NCBI GenBank assembly: GCA_964036665.1
Contig: OZ038533.1
Span: 9,198,413-9,262,412 of the forward strand
Reading direction: 5' to 3'
Length of the DNA stretch: 64,000 nucleotides
From: Gordius sp. MW1
Taxonomy: Eukaryota > Nematomorpha > Gordioida > Gordea > Gordiidae
Shown here piece after piece: positions 1-10,218 of this stretch. The position numbers and the translations under genes are program-made. The notes below the pieces were generated by a model, which worked only from the letters and a program-made list of their open reading frames with translations, searched no databases and was not told where the DNA came from. Within the stretch, counting starts at the first letter, position 1, and each line of letters starts with the position of its first letter.

Positions 1-1370
1 TAGTTCTCGCAGCTAATAACCTCTTTTCGGAAGTCAATCGAGGATAATAGGATTCTCAAATTGGCTTACTTTTATATATTTTTTTATGCTCTTTCACATA
101 CAATTTAAAAAAATAAATATTTTTACCTTAAAATTTTTCACATATTTTTCTTTGAACCGTATTCATCCGAAGAAAGTTGTCGTTTTCAGACGTGGTTTCG
201 ATGATAAAAAGTAAAAATTTATCAGAATCAGAAAACTATTACTTTGAAATCATGATCGCATAGTGAATTTTTGAAAAATTAAGCACTCACGTTGCGATAC
301 AACAAACTAATCGCAACAATAAAACGTTGTCTTTGTCAAAATGATAGTTCTCGCAGCTTAAAACCTCTTTTCGGAAGTCAATCGAGGATAATAGTCTCAA
401 ATTGGCTTACTTTTATATATTTTTTCATGCTCTTTCACATAGAATCGAAAAAAATAAATATTTTTACCTCAAAATTTTTCACATATTTTTCTTTCAACCG
501 TATGCATCCGATGAATGTTGTCGTTTTCAGACGTGGTTTCGATGATAAAAAGTAAAAATTTATCAGAATCAGAAAACTATTACTTTGAAATCATGATCGC
601 AAAGTGCATTTGAAAAATTAAGCACGTTGCGATACAACAAACTAATCGCAACAATAAAACGTTGTCTTTTGTCAAAATGATAGTTCTCGCAGCTTAAAAC
701 CTCTTTTCGGAAGTCAATCGAGGATAATAGGATTCTCAAATTGGCTTACTTTTATATATTTTTTCATGCTCTTTCACATAGAATCGAAAAAAATAAATAT
801 TTTTACCTCAAAATTTTTCACATATTTTTCTTTCAACCGTATGCATCCGATGAAAGTTGTCGTTTTCAGACGTGGTTTCTATGATCTTAAGTAAAAATTT
901 ATCAGAATCTAAAAACTATTACTTTGAAATCATGATCGCATAGAGCCATTTTCAAAAATTAAGCACTCACGTTGCGATACAACAAACTAATCGCAACAAT
1001 AAAACGTTGTCTTTTGTCAAAATGATAGTTCTCGCAGCTTAAAACCTCTTTTCGAAAGTCAATCGAGGATAATAGGATTCTCAAATTGGCTTACTTTTAT
1101 ATATTTTTTCATGCTCTTTCACATAGAATCGAAAAAAATAAATATTTTTACCTCAAAATTTTTCACATATTTTTCTTTCAACCGTATGCATCCGATGAAT
1201 GTTGTCGTTTTCAGACGTGGTTTCGATGATAAAAAGTAAAAATTAATCAGAATCAGAAAACTATTACTTTGAAATCATGATCGCATAGTGAATTTTTGAA
1301 AAATTAAGCACTCACGTTGCGATACAACAAACTAATCGCAACAATAAAATGTTGTCTTTTGTCAAAATGA
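1..1370 (+). repeat. Monomers M1-M4, left-edge heterogeneous block
   Basis: Monomer starts are 1, 345, 681 and 1026. M2 is short (336 bp) because it carries the CATTTGAAAAATTAAGCACG deletion form and lost three bases at TAATAGTCTC. M3 is type II in its right half (TAGAGCCATTTTC) but reads GATCTTAAG where GATCCCAAG is usual. M1 and M4 both end with the rare TAGTGAATTTTTG form and are each followed by a monomer carrying TAATAGTCTC (M2 and M5). This suggests a three-monomer periodicity of about 1025 bp. Base 1 happens to coincide with the monomer phase point, so M1 is complete. Confidence 0.93.
291..317. other. Conserved inverted repeat GTTGCGAT-N11-ATCGCAAC (first copy)
   Basis: In M1 the arms are 291-298 and 310-317 with an 11-base A/C-rich spacer. 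The arms are perfect 8-bp complements, and the same 27-bp element sits at consensus position 291-317 of almost every monomer in the window. Exceptions I noted are the GCGACAC form of B monomers, CTAATTGCAAC in the E monomers, CAAACTAGCAAC in M18, M19 and M73, GTAGCGAT in M80, M92 and M110, CACGTTTCGAT in M39 and M144, and GTTACGATAC in M169. It could be a dimeric protein site or a cruciform; nothing in the sequence decides which. Confidence 0.75.
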
Positions 1371-3013
1371 TAGTTCTCGCAGCTTAAAACCTCTTTTCGG
1401 AAGTCAATCGAGGATAATAGTCTCAAATTGGCTTACTTTTATATATTTTTTCATGCTCTTTCACATAGAATCGAAAAAAATAAATATTTTTACCTCAAAA
1501 TTTTTCACATATTTTTCTTTCAACCGTATGCATCCGATGAAAGTTGTCGTTTTCAGACGTGGTTTCTATGATCCCAAGTAAATATTTATCAGAATCTGAA
1601 AACTATTACTTTGAAATCATGATCGCATAGAGCCATTTTCAAAAATTAAGCACTCACGTTGCGATACAACAAACTAATCGCAACAATAAAACGTTGTCTT
1701 TTGTCAAAATGATAGTTCTCACAGCTTAAAACCTCTTTTCGGAAGTCAATCGGGGATAATAGGATTCTCAAATTGGCTTACTTTTATATCATTTTTTCAT
1801 GCTCTTTCACATAGAATCGAAAAAACTAAGTTGTCGTTTTCAGACGTGGTTTCGATGATAAAAAGTAAAAATTTATCAGAATCAGAAAACTATTACTTTA
1901 AAATATGATCCCATAGTAGATTTTTGAAAAATTAAGCACTCACGTTGCGATACAACAAACTAATCGCAACAATAAAACGTTGTCTTTTGTCAGATAGTTC
2001 TCGCAGCTTAAAACCTCTTGAAGTCAATCGAGGATAATAGGATTCTCAAATTGGCTTACTTTTATATATTTTTTCATGCTCTTTCACATAGAATTTAAAA
2101 AAATAAATATTTTTACCTCAAAATTTTTCACATATTTTTCTTTGAACCGTATTCATCCGAAGAAAGTTGTCGTTTTCAGACGTGGTTTCGATGATAAAAA
2201 GTAAAAATTTATCAGAATCAGAAAACTATTACTTTGAAATCATGATCGCATAGTGCATTTTTGAAAAATTAAGCACTCACGTTGCGATACAACAAACTAA
2301 TCGCAACAATAAAACGTTGTCTTTGTCAAAATGATAGTTCTCGCAGCTTAAAACCCTTTTCGGAAGTCAATCGAGGATGATAGGATTCTCAAATTGGCTT
2401 ACTTTTATATATTTTTTTATGCTCTTTCACATAGAATTGAAAAAAATAAATATTTTTACCTCAAAATTTTTCACATATTTTTCTTTGAACCGTATTCATC
2501 CGATGAAAGTTGTCGTTTTCAGACGTGGTTTCTATGATCCCAAGTAAAAATTTATCAGAATCTGAAAACTATTACTTTGAAATCATGATCGCATAGAGCC
2601 ATTTTCAAAAATTAAGCACTCACGTTGCGATACAACAAACTAATCGCAACAATAAAACGTTGTCTTTTGTCAAAATGATAGTTCTCGCAGCTTAAAACCT
2701 CTTTTCGGAAGTCAATCGAGGATAATAGGATTCTCAAATTGGCTTACTTTTATATATTTTTTCATGCTCTTTCACATAGAATCGAAAAAAATAAATATTT
2801 TTACATCAAAATTTTTCACATATTTTTCTTTCAACCGTATGCATCCGATGAAAGTTGTCGTTTTCGTGGTTTCGATGATAAAAAGTAAAAATTTATCAGA
2901 ATCAGAAAACTATTACTTTGAAATCATGATCGCATAGTGCATTTGAAAAATTAAGCACGTTGCGATACAACAAACTAATCGCAACAATAAAACGTTGTCT
3001 TTTGTCAAAATGA
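1371..3013 (+). repeat. Monomers M5-M9, divergent relative of the 25.3-26.7 kb block
   Basis: Monomer starts are 1371, 1713, 1995, 2335 and 2679. M5 shares with M75 (25319) the type II haplotype plus TAAATATTTATC. M6 shares with M76 (25664) the rare TATATCATTTTTTC and GAAAAAACTAA words. M8 shares with M77 (26009) GGATGATAGG and a TTTTTTTATGC run. M9 shares with M78 (26354) ACATCAAAA and the shortened GTTTTCGTGG. The order is the same in both places apart from the extra monomer M7 here. The two blocks are therefore old copies of one segment, with this one more degraded. Confidence 0.85.
1713..1994 (+). repeat. Deletion monomer M6 (282 bp, 59-bp internal deletion)
   Basis: This is the shortest monomer in the window. 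Against M76 (25664), which has the same unusual CTAA after the A-run, M6 jumps from GAAAAAACTAA straight to GTTGTCG at about 1829/1830. The jump removes the T-rich box and the TATGCATCCGATG box, 59 bp in all. Four more bases are missing at the right end, where TTGTCAGATAG replaces TTGTCAAAATGATAG, and the CATGATCGC word is degraded to ATGATCCC. The deletion is not seen in any other monomer, so it was not amplified. Confidence 0.92.
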
Positions 3014-5080
3014 TAGTTCTCGCAGCTTAAAAACTCTTTTCGGAAGTCAATCGAGGATAATAGGATTCTCAAATTGGCTTACTTTTATATATTTTTTCAT
3101 GCTCTTTCACATAGAATATAAAAAAATAAATATTTTTACCTCAAAATTTTTCACATATTTTTCTTTGAACCGTATTCATCCGAAGAAAGTTGTCGTTTTC
3201 AGACGTGGTTTCGATGATAAAAAGTAAAAATTTATCAGAATCAGAAAACTATTACTTTGAAATCATGATCGCATAGTGCATTTTGGAAAAATTAAGCACT
3301 CACGTTGCGATACAACAAACTAATCGCAACAATAAAACGTTGTCTTTGTCAAAATGATAGTTCTCGCAGCTTAAAACCTCTTTTCGGAAGTCAATCGATT
3401 ATAATAGGATTCTCAAATTGGCTTACTTTTATATATTTTTTCATGCTCTTTCACATAGAATCGAAAAAAATAAATATTTTTACCTCAAAATTTTTTACAT
3501 ATTTTTCTTTCAACCGTATGCATCCGATGAAAGTTGTCGTTTTCAGACGTGGTTTCGATGATAAAAAGTAAAAATTAATCAGAATCAGAAAACTATTACT
3601 TTGAAATCATGATCGCATAGTGCATTTTTGAAAAATTAAGCACTCACGTTGCGATACAACAAACTAATCGCAACAATAAAATGTTGTCTTTTGTCAAAAT
3701 GATAGTTCTCGCAGCTTAAAACCTCTTTTCGTAAGTCAATCGAGGATAATAGGATTATCAAATTGGCTTACTTTTATATATTTTTTCATGCTCTTTCACA
3801 TAGAATTGAAAAAAATAAATATTTTTACCTCAAAATTTTTCACATATTTTTCTTTGAAAAGTATGCATCCGATGAAAGTTGTCGTTTTCAGACGTGGTTT
3901 CGATGATAAAAAGTAAAAATTTATCAGAATCAGAAAACTATTACTTTGAAATCATGATCGCATAGTGCATTTTTGAAAAATTAAGCACTCACGTTGCGAT
4001 ACAACAAACTAATCGCAACAATAAAACGTTGTCTTTGTCAAAATGATAGTTCTCGCAGCTTAAAACCTCTTTTCGGAAGTCAATCGATTATAATAGGATT
4101 CTCAAATTGGCTTACTTTTATATATTTTTTCATGCTCTTTCACATAGAATTGAAAAAAAATAAATATTTTTACCTCAAAATTTTTCACATATTTTTCTTT
4201 CAACCGTATGCATCCGATGAAAGTTGTCATTTTCAGACGTGGTTTCGATGATAAAAAGTAAAAATTAATCAGAATCAGAAAACTATTACTTTGAAATCAT
4301 GATCGCATAGTGCATTTTTGAAAAATTAAGCCCTCACGTTGCGATACAACAAACTAATCGCAACAATAAAACGTTGTCTTTTGTCAAAATGATAGTTCTC
4401 ACAGCTTAAAACCTCTTTTCGGAAGTCAATCGAGGATAATAGGATTCTCAAATTGGCTTACTTTTATATATTTTTTCATGCTCTTTCACATAGAATCGAA
4501 AAAAATAAATATTTTTACATCAAAATTTTTCACATATTTTTCTTTCAACCGTATGCATCCGATGAAAGTTGTCGTTTTCAGACGTGGTTTCTATGATCCC
4601 AAGTAAAAATTTATCAGAATCTAAAAACTATTACTTTGAAATCATGATCGCATAGAGCCATTTTCAAAAATTAAGCACTCACGTTGCGATACAACAAACT
4701 AATCGCAACAACAAAACGTTGTCTTTTGTCAAAATGATAGTTCTCGCAGCTTAAAACCTCTTTTCGGAAGTCAATCGAGGATAATAGGATTCTCAAATTG
4801 GCTTACTTTTATATATTTTTTCATGCTCTTTCACATAGAATTGAAAAAAATAAATATTTTTACCTCAAATTTTTCACATATTTTTCTTTCAACCGTATGC
4901 ATCCGATGAAAGTTGTCATTTTCAGACGTGGTTTCGATGATAAAAAGTAAAAATTAATCAGAATCAGAAAACTATTACTTTGAAATCATGATCGCATAGT
5001 GCATTTTTGAAAAATTAAGCACTCACGTTGCGATACAACAAACTAATTGCAACAATAAAACGTTGTCTTTGTCAAAATGA
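3014..5080 (+). repeat. Monomers M10-M15, local dimer HOR (689 bp)
   Basis: Monomer starts are 3014, 3358, 3703, 4047, 4393 and 4738. M10-M11 and M12-M13 are spaced exactly 689 bp apart. In both pairs the first monomer ends with the one-base-shorter TGTCTTTGTC and the second has TCGATTATAATAGG and TAAAAATTAATC. M14 is a type II monomer, with GATCCCAAG and TAGAGCC. M13 and M15 share GTTGTCATTTTCAG and a GAATTG form. M15 ends with CTAATTGCAAC plus TGTCTTTGTC, like M38, M49, M59 and M70, so its right half belongs to the family that dominates 12-24 kb. Confidence 0.88.
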
Positions 5081-6105
5081 TAGTTCTCGCAGCTTAAAAC
5101 CTCTTTTCGGAAGTCAATCGATTATAATAGGATTCTCAAATTAGCTTACTTTTATATATTTTTTCATGCTCTTTCACATAGAATCGAAAAAAAGAAATAT
5201 TTTTACCTCAAAATTTTTCACATATTTTTCTTTCAACCGTATGCATCCGATGAAAGTTGTCGTTTTCAGACGTGGTTTCTATGATCCCAAGTAAAAATTT
5301 ATCAGAATCTAAAAACTATTACTTTGAAATCATGATCGCATAGAGCCATTTTCAAAAATTAAGCACTCACGTTGCGATACAACAAACTAATCGCAACAAC
5401 AAAACGTTGTCTTTTGTCAAAATGATAGTTCTCGCAGCTTAAAACCTCTTTTCGGAAGTCAATCGAGGATAATAGGATTCTCAAATTGGCTTACTTTTAT
5501 ATATTTTTTCATGCTCTTTCACATAGAATCGAAAAAAATAAATATTTTTACCTCAAAATTTTTCACATATTTTTCTTTCAACCGTATGCATCCGATGAAA
5601 ATTGTCGTTTTCAGACGTGGTTTCGATGATAAAAAGTAAAATTAATCAGAATCAGAAAACTATTACTTTAAAATCATGATCGCATAGTGCATTTTTGAAA
5701 AATTAAGCAATCACGTTGCGATACAACAAACTAATCGCAACAATAAAATGTTGTCTTTTGTCAAAATGATAGTTCTCGCAGCTTAAAACCTCTTTTCGGA
5801 TGTCAATCGAGGATAATAGGATTCCCAAATTGGCTTACTTTTTTATATTTTTTCATGCTCTTTCACATAGAATCGAAAAAAATAAATATTTTTACCTCAA
5901 AATTTTTCACATATTTTTCTTTCAACCGTATGCATCCGATGAATGTTGTCGTTTTCAGACGTGGTTTCGATGATAAAAAGTAAAAATTTATCAGAATCAG
6001 AAAACTATTACTTTGAAATCATGATCGCATAGTGCATTTGAAAAATCAAGCACGTTGCGATACAACAAACTAGCAACAATAAAACGTTGTCTTTTGTCAA
6101 AATGA
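5081..6105 (+). repeat. Monomers M16-M18, segment recurring at 23950-24973
   Basis: Monomer starts are 5081, 5426 and 5770. M16 matches M50 (16740) and M71 (23950): TCGATTATAATAGG, AATTAGCTTAC, an A-run ending AAAGAAATA, type II right half and CAACAACAAAACG. M17 matches M72 (24295) in ATGAAAATTGTCG, TAAAATTAATC and AAAATGTTGTC. M18 matches M73 (24638) in CGGATGTCAATCG, ATTCCCAAATTGG and the doubly shortened CAAACTAGCAAC end (336 bp). Three consecutive rare monomers in the same order, about 18.87 kb apart, show one segment duplicated across the 10- and 11-mer HOR region. Confidence 0.9.
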
Positions 6106-6480
6106 TAGTTCTCGCAGCTTAAAACCTCTTTTCGGAAGTCAATCGAGGATAATAGGATTCTCAAATTGGCTTACTTTTATATATTTTTTCATGCTCTTTC
6201 ACATAGAATTTAAAAAAATAAATATTTTTACCTCAAAATTTTTCACATATTTTTCTTTGAACCGTATTCATCCGAAGAAAGTTGTCGTTTTCAGACGTGG
6301 TTTCGATGATAAAAAGTAAAAATTTATCAGAATTAGAAAACTATTACTTTGAAATCATGATCGCATAGAGCATTTGAAAAATCAAGCACGTTGCGATACA
6401 ACAAACTAGCAACAATAAAACGTTGTCTTTTGTCAAAATGATAGTTCTCGCAGCTTAAAACCTCTTTTCGGAAGTCAATC

Positions 6481-6498
6481 GAGGATAATAGGATCCTC
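6481..6498. other. Type B hairpin GAGGAT-AATAGG-ATCCTC
   Basis: In M20 a T-to-C change turns the usual GGATTCTC into GGATCCTC. This completes a 6-bp inverted repeat around a 6-base loop and creates a GGATCC palindrome. The same change is in the other B and G monomers, including those starting at 7471, 8500, 9534, 10558, 11587, 13309, 14333, 15362, 17768, 18797, 20519, 21543 and 22572, and in the related M87 and M105. Confidence 0.7.
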
Positions 6499-6598
6499 AA
6501 ATTGGCTTACTCTTATATATTTTTTTACGCCCTTTCACATAGAACCGAAAAAAATAAATATTTTTACCTCAAAATTTTTCATATATTTTTCTTTCAAC

Positions 6599-6610
6599 CG
6601 GATGCATCCG
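6599..6610. other. Type B 12-bp palindrome CGGATGCATCCG
   Basis: Most monomers read CCGTATGCATCCG here. B-type monomers carry CCGGATGCATCCG, which makes a perfect 12-bp palindrome centred on ATGCAT. It is also present in M152, M153 and M155 (51693-53050), outside the A-B-C family. It lies 100 bp downstream of the type B hairpin in the same monomer. Confidence 0.7.
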
Positions 6611-7131
6611 ATGAATGTTGTCGTTTTCAGACGTGGCTTCGATGATAAAAAGTAAAAATTTATCAGAATCAGAAAACTATTACTTTAAAATCATTACCGC
6701 ATAGTGCATTTTTGAAAAATTAAGCACTCACGTTGCGACACAACAAACTAATCGCAACAATAAAACGTTGTCTTTTGTCAAAATGATAGTTCTCACAGAT
6801 TAAAACCTCTTTTCGGAAGTCAATCGAGGATAATAGGATTCTCAAATTGGCTTACTTTTATATATTTTTTCATGCTCTTTCACATAGAATCGAAAAAAAT
6901 AAATATTTTTACCTCAAAACTTTTCACATTTTTTTCTTTCAACCATATGCATCCGATGAAAGTTGTCGTTTTCAGACGTGGTTTCGATGATAAAAAGTAA
7001 AAGTTTATCAGAATCAGAAAACTATTACTTTGAAATCATGATCGCATAGTGCATTTTTGAAAAATTAAGCACTCACGTTGCGATACAACAAACTAATCGC
7101 AACAATAAAACGTTGTCTTTTGTCAAAATGA

Positions 7132-10100
7132 TAGTTCTCGCAGCTTAAAACCTCTTTTCGGAAGTCAATCGAGGATAATAGGATTCTCAAATTGGCTTAC
7201 TTTTATATATTTTTTCATGCTCTTTCACATAGAATTTAAAAAAATAAATATTTTTACCTCAAAATTTTTCACATATTTTTCTTTGAACCGTATTCATCCG
7301 AAGAAAGTTGTCGTTTTCAGACGTGGTTTCGATGATAAAAAGTAAAAATTTATCAGAATCAGAAAACTATTACTTTGAAATCATGATCGCATAGTGCATC
7401 TGAAAAATTAAGCACGTTGCGATACAACAAACTAATCGCAACAATAAAACGTTGTCTTTTGTCAAAATGATAGTTCTCGCAGCTTAAAACCTCTTTTCGG
7501 AAGTCAATCGAGGATAATAGGATCCTCAAATTGGCTTACTCTTATATATTTTTTTACGCTCTTTCACATAGAATCGAAAAAAATAAATATTTTTACCTCA
7601 AAATTTTTCATATATTTTTCTTTCAACCGGATGCATCCGATGAATGTTGTCGTTTTCAGACGTGGCTTCGATGATAAAAAGTAAAAATTTATCAGAATCA
7701 GAAAACTATTACTTTGAAATCATTACCGCATAGTGCATTTTTGAAAAATTAAGCACTCACGTTGCGACACAACAAACTAATCGCAACAATAAAACGTTGT
7801 CTTTTGTCAAAATGATAGTTCTCACAGATTAAAACCTCTTTTCGGAAGTCAATCGAGGATAATAGGATTCTCAAATTGGCTTACTTTTATATATTTTTTC
7901 ATGCTCTTTCACATAGAATCGAAAAAAATAAATATTTTTACCTCAAAATTTTTCACATTTTTTTCTTTCAACCATATGCATCCGATGAAAGTTGTCGTTT
8001 TCAGACGTGGTTTCGATGATAAAAAGTAAAAGTTTATCAGAATCAGAAAACTATTACTTTGAAATCATGATCGCATAGTGCATTTTTGAAAAATTAAGCA
8101 CTCACGTTGCGATACAACAAACTAATCGCAACAATAAAACGTTGTCTTTTGTCAAAATGATAGTTCTCGCAGCTTAAAACCTCTTTTCGGAAGTCAATCG
8201 AGGATAATAGGATTCTCAAATTGGCTTACTTTTATATATTTTTTCATGCTCTTTCACATAGAATTTAAAAAAATAAATATTTTTACCTCAAAATTTTTCA
8301 CATATTTTTCTTTGAACCGTATTCATCCGAAGAAAGTTGTCGTTTTCAGACGTGGTTTCGATGATAAAAAGTAAAAATTTATCAGAATCAGAAAACTATT
8401 ACTTTGAAATCATGATCGCATAGTGCATTTGAAAAATTAAGCACGTTGCGATACAACAAACTAATCGCAACAATAAAACGTTGTCTTTTGTCAAAATGAT
8501 AGTTCTCGCAGCTTAAAACCTCTTTCCGGAAGTCAATCGAGGATAATAGGATCCTCAAATTGGCTTACTCTTATATATTTTTTTACGCTCTTTCACATAG
8601 AATCGAAAAAAATAAATATTTTTACCTCAAAATTTTTCATATATTTTTCTTTCAACCGGATGCATCCGATGAATGTTGTCGTTTTCAGACGTGGCTTCGA
8701 TGATAAAAAGTAAAAATTTATCAGAATCAGAAAACTATTACTTTGAAATCATTACCGCATTATGCATTTTTGAAAAATTAAGCACTCACGTTGCGACACA
8801 ACAAACTAATCGCAACAATAAAACGTTGTCTTTTGTCAAAATGATAGTTCTCACAGATTAAAACCTCTTTTCGGAAGTCAATCGAGGATAATAGGATTCT
8901 CAAATTGGCTTACTTTTATATATTTTTTCATGCTCTTTCACATAGAATCGAAAAAAATAAATATTTTTACCTCAAAATTTTTCACATTTTTTTCTTTCAA
9001 CCATATGCATCCGATGAAAGTTGTCGTTTTCAGACGTGGTTTCGATGATAAAAAGTAAAAGTTTATCAGAATCAGAAAACTATTACTTTGAAATCATGAT
9101 CGCATAGTGCATTTTTGAAAAATTAAGCACTAACGTTGCGATACAACAAACTAATCGCAACAATAAAACGTTGTCTTTTGTCAAAATGATAGTTCTCGCA
9201 GCTTAAAACCTCTTTTCGGAAGTCAATCGAGGATAATAGGATTCTCAAATTGGCTTACTTTTATATATTTTTTCATGCTCTTTCACATAGAATCGAAAAA
9301 AATAAATATTTTTACCTCAAAATTTTTCACATATTTTTCTTTCAACCGTATGCATCCGATGAAAGTTGTCGTTTTCAGACGTGGTTTCGATGATAAAAAG
9401 TAAAATTAATCAGAATCAGAAAACTATTACTTTGAAATCATGATCGCATAGAACCATTTTCAAAAATTAAGCACTCACGTTGCGATACAACAAACTAATC
9501 GCAACAATAAAACGTTGTCTTTTGTCAAAATGATAGTTCTCGCAGCTTAAAACCTCTTTTCGGAAGTCAATCGAGGATAATAGGATCCTCAAATTGGCTT
9601 ACTCTTATATATTTTTTTACGCTCTTTCACATAGAACCGAAAAAAATAAATATTTTTAAAATTTTTCATATATTTTTCTTTCAACCGGATGCATCCGATG
9701 AATGTTGTCGTTTTCAGACGTGGCTTCGATGATAAAAAGTAAAAATTTATCAGAATCAGAAAACTATTACTTTGAAATCATTACCGCATAGTGCATTTTT
9801 GAAAAATTAAGCACTCACGTTGCGACACAACAAACTAATCGCAACAATAAAACGTTGTCTTTTGTCAAAATGATAGTTCTCACAGATTAAAACCTCTTTT
9901 CGGAAGTCAATCGAGGATAATAGGATTCTCAAATTGGCTTACTTTTATATATTTTTTCATGCTCTTTCACATAGAATCGAAAAAAATAAATATTTTTACC
10001 TCAAAATTTTTCACATTTTTTTCTTTCAACCATATGCATCCGATGAAAGTTGTCGTTTTCAGACGTGGTTTCGATGATAAAAAGTAAAAGTTTATCAGAA

Positions 10101-10218
10101 TCAGAAAACTATTACTTTGAAATCATGATCGCATAGTGCATTTTTGAAAAATTAAGCACTCACGTTGCGATACAACAAACTAATCGCAACAATAAAACGT
10201 TGTCTTTTGTCAAAAAGA
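7132..10218 (+). repeat. 9-monomer HOR unit M22-M30 (3087 bp)
   Basis: Monomer starts are 7132, 7471, 7816, 8161, 8500, 8845, 9190, 9534 and 9874. The order is A-B-C, A-B-C, F-G-H. Here F (M28) has TAAAATTAATC and TAGAACCATTTTC, G (M29) is a B-like 340-bp monomer that lost five bases at TATTTTTAAAATTTTTC, and H (M30) is C-like and ends CAAAAAGATAG. Compared with the 11-mers it lacks the D and E monomers between C and F. M26 carries CTCTTTCCGG and GCATTATGC; the latter removes a stop and opens a 62-codon frame at 8673-8861, which I do not consider a gene. Confidence 0.92.

Larger units (their letters stand above)
6106..7131 (+). repeat. Monomers M19-M21, first A-B-C trimer
   Basis: Monomer starts are 6106, 6442 and 6787. 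Type A has GAATTTAAAAAA, CATCCGAAGAAAG and a shortened GCACGTTGCG end. Type B has GGATCCTC, CTTACTCTTATAT, TTTTTTTACGC, CCGGATGCATCCG, CATTACCGC and GCGACAC. Type C has CTCACAGATTAAAACC, CACATTTTTTTC, CCATATGC and AAAAGTTTATC. M19 is an A variant with the extra CAAACTAGCAAC deletion (336 bp) and the odd TAGAGCATTTG. M21 differs from other C copies by CAAAACTTTTCAC. This trimer is the founding pattern of the HORs to its right. Confidence 0.9.

Noticed and set aside
292-555. Recurring 88-codon open frame (also at 3305, 25956, 28014, 30077, 32135, 36243 and 38301) that could be read as a small repeated gene
   Set aside because: It starts with TTG, not ATG, is open only in monomers with the one-base-shorter TGTCTTTGTC, and spans the monomer boundary. 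Most copies of the same region carry stops or indels of 1, 4, 6 or more bases with no preference for multiples of three. The predicted peptide is low-complexity, rich in F, I, K and S, as expected from AT-rich DNA.
8673-8861. 60-62-codon ATG frames beginning in the ATGTTGTCG or ATGAAAGTTGTCG region (8673, 51524, 59770, 63557)
   Set aside because: Each depends on a private substitution that removes the usual TAG in GCATAGTGC or GCATAGAGC, such as GCATTATGC, GCATGGAGC or GCATATTGC. Neighbouring copies are closed at the same codon, so there is no sign of a conserved coding sequence.
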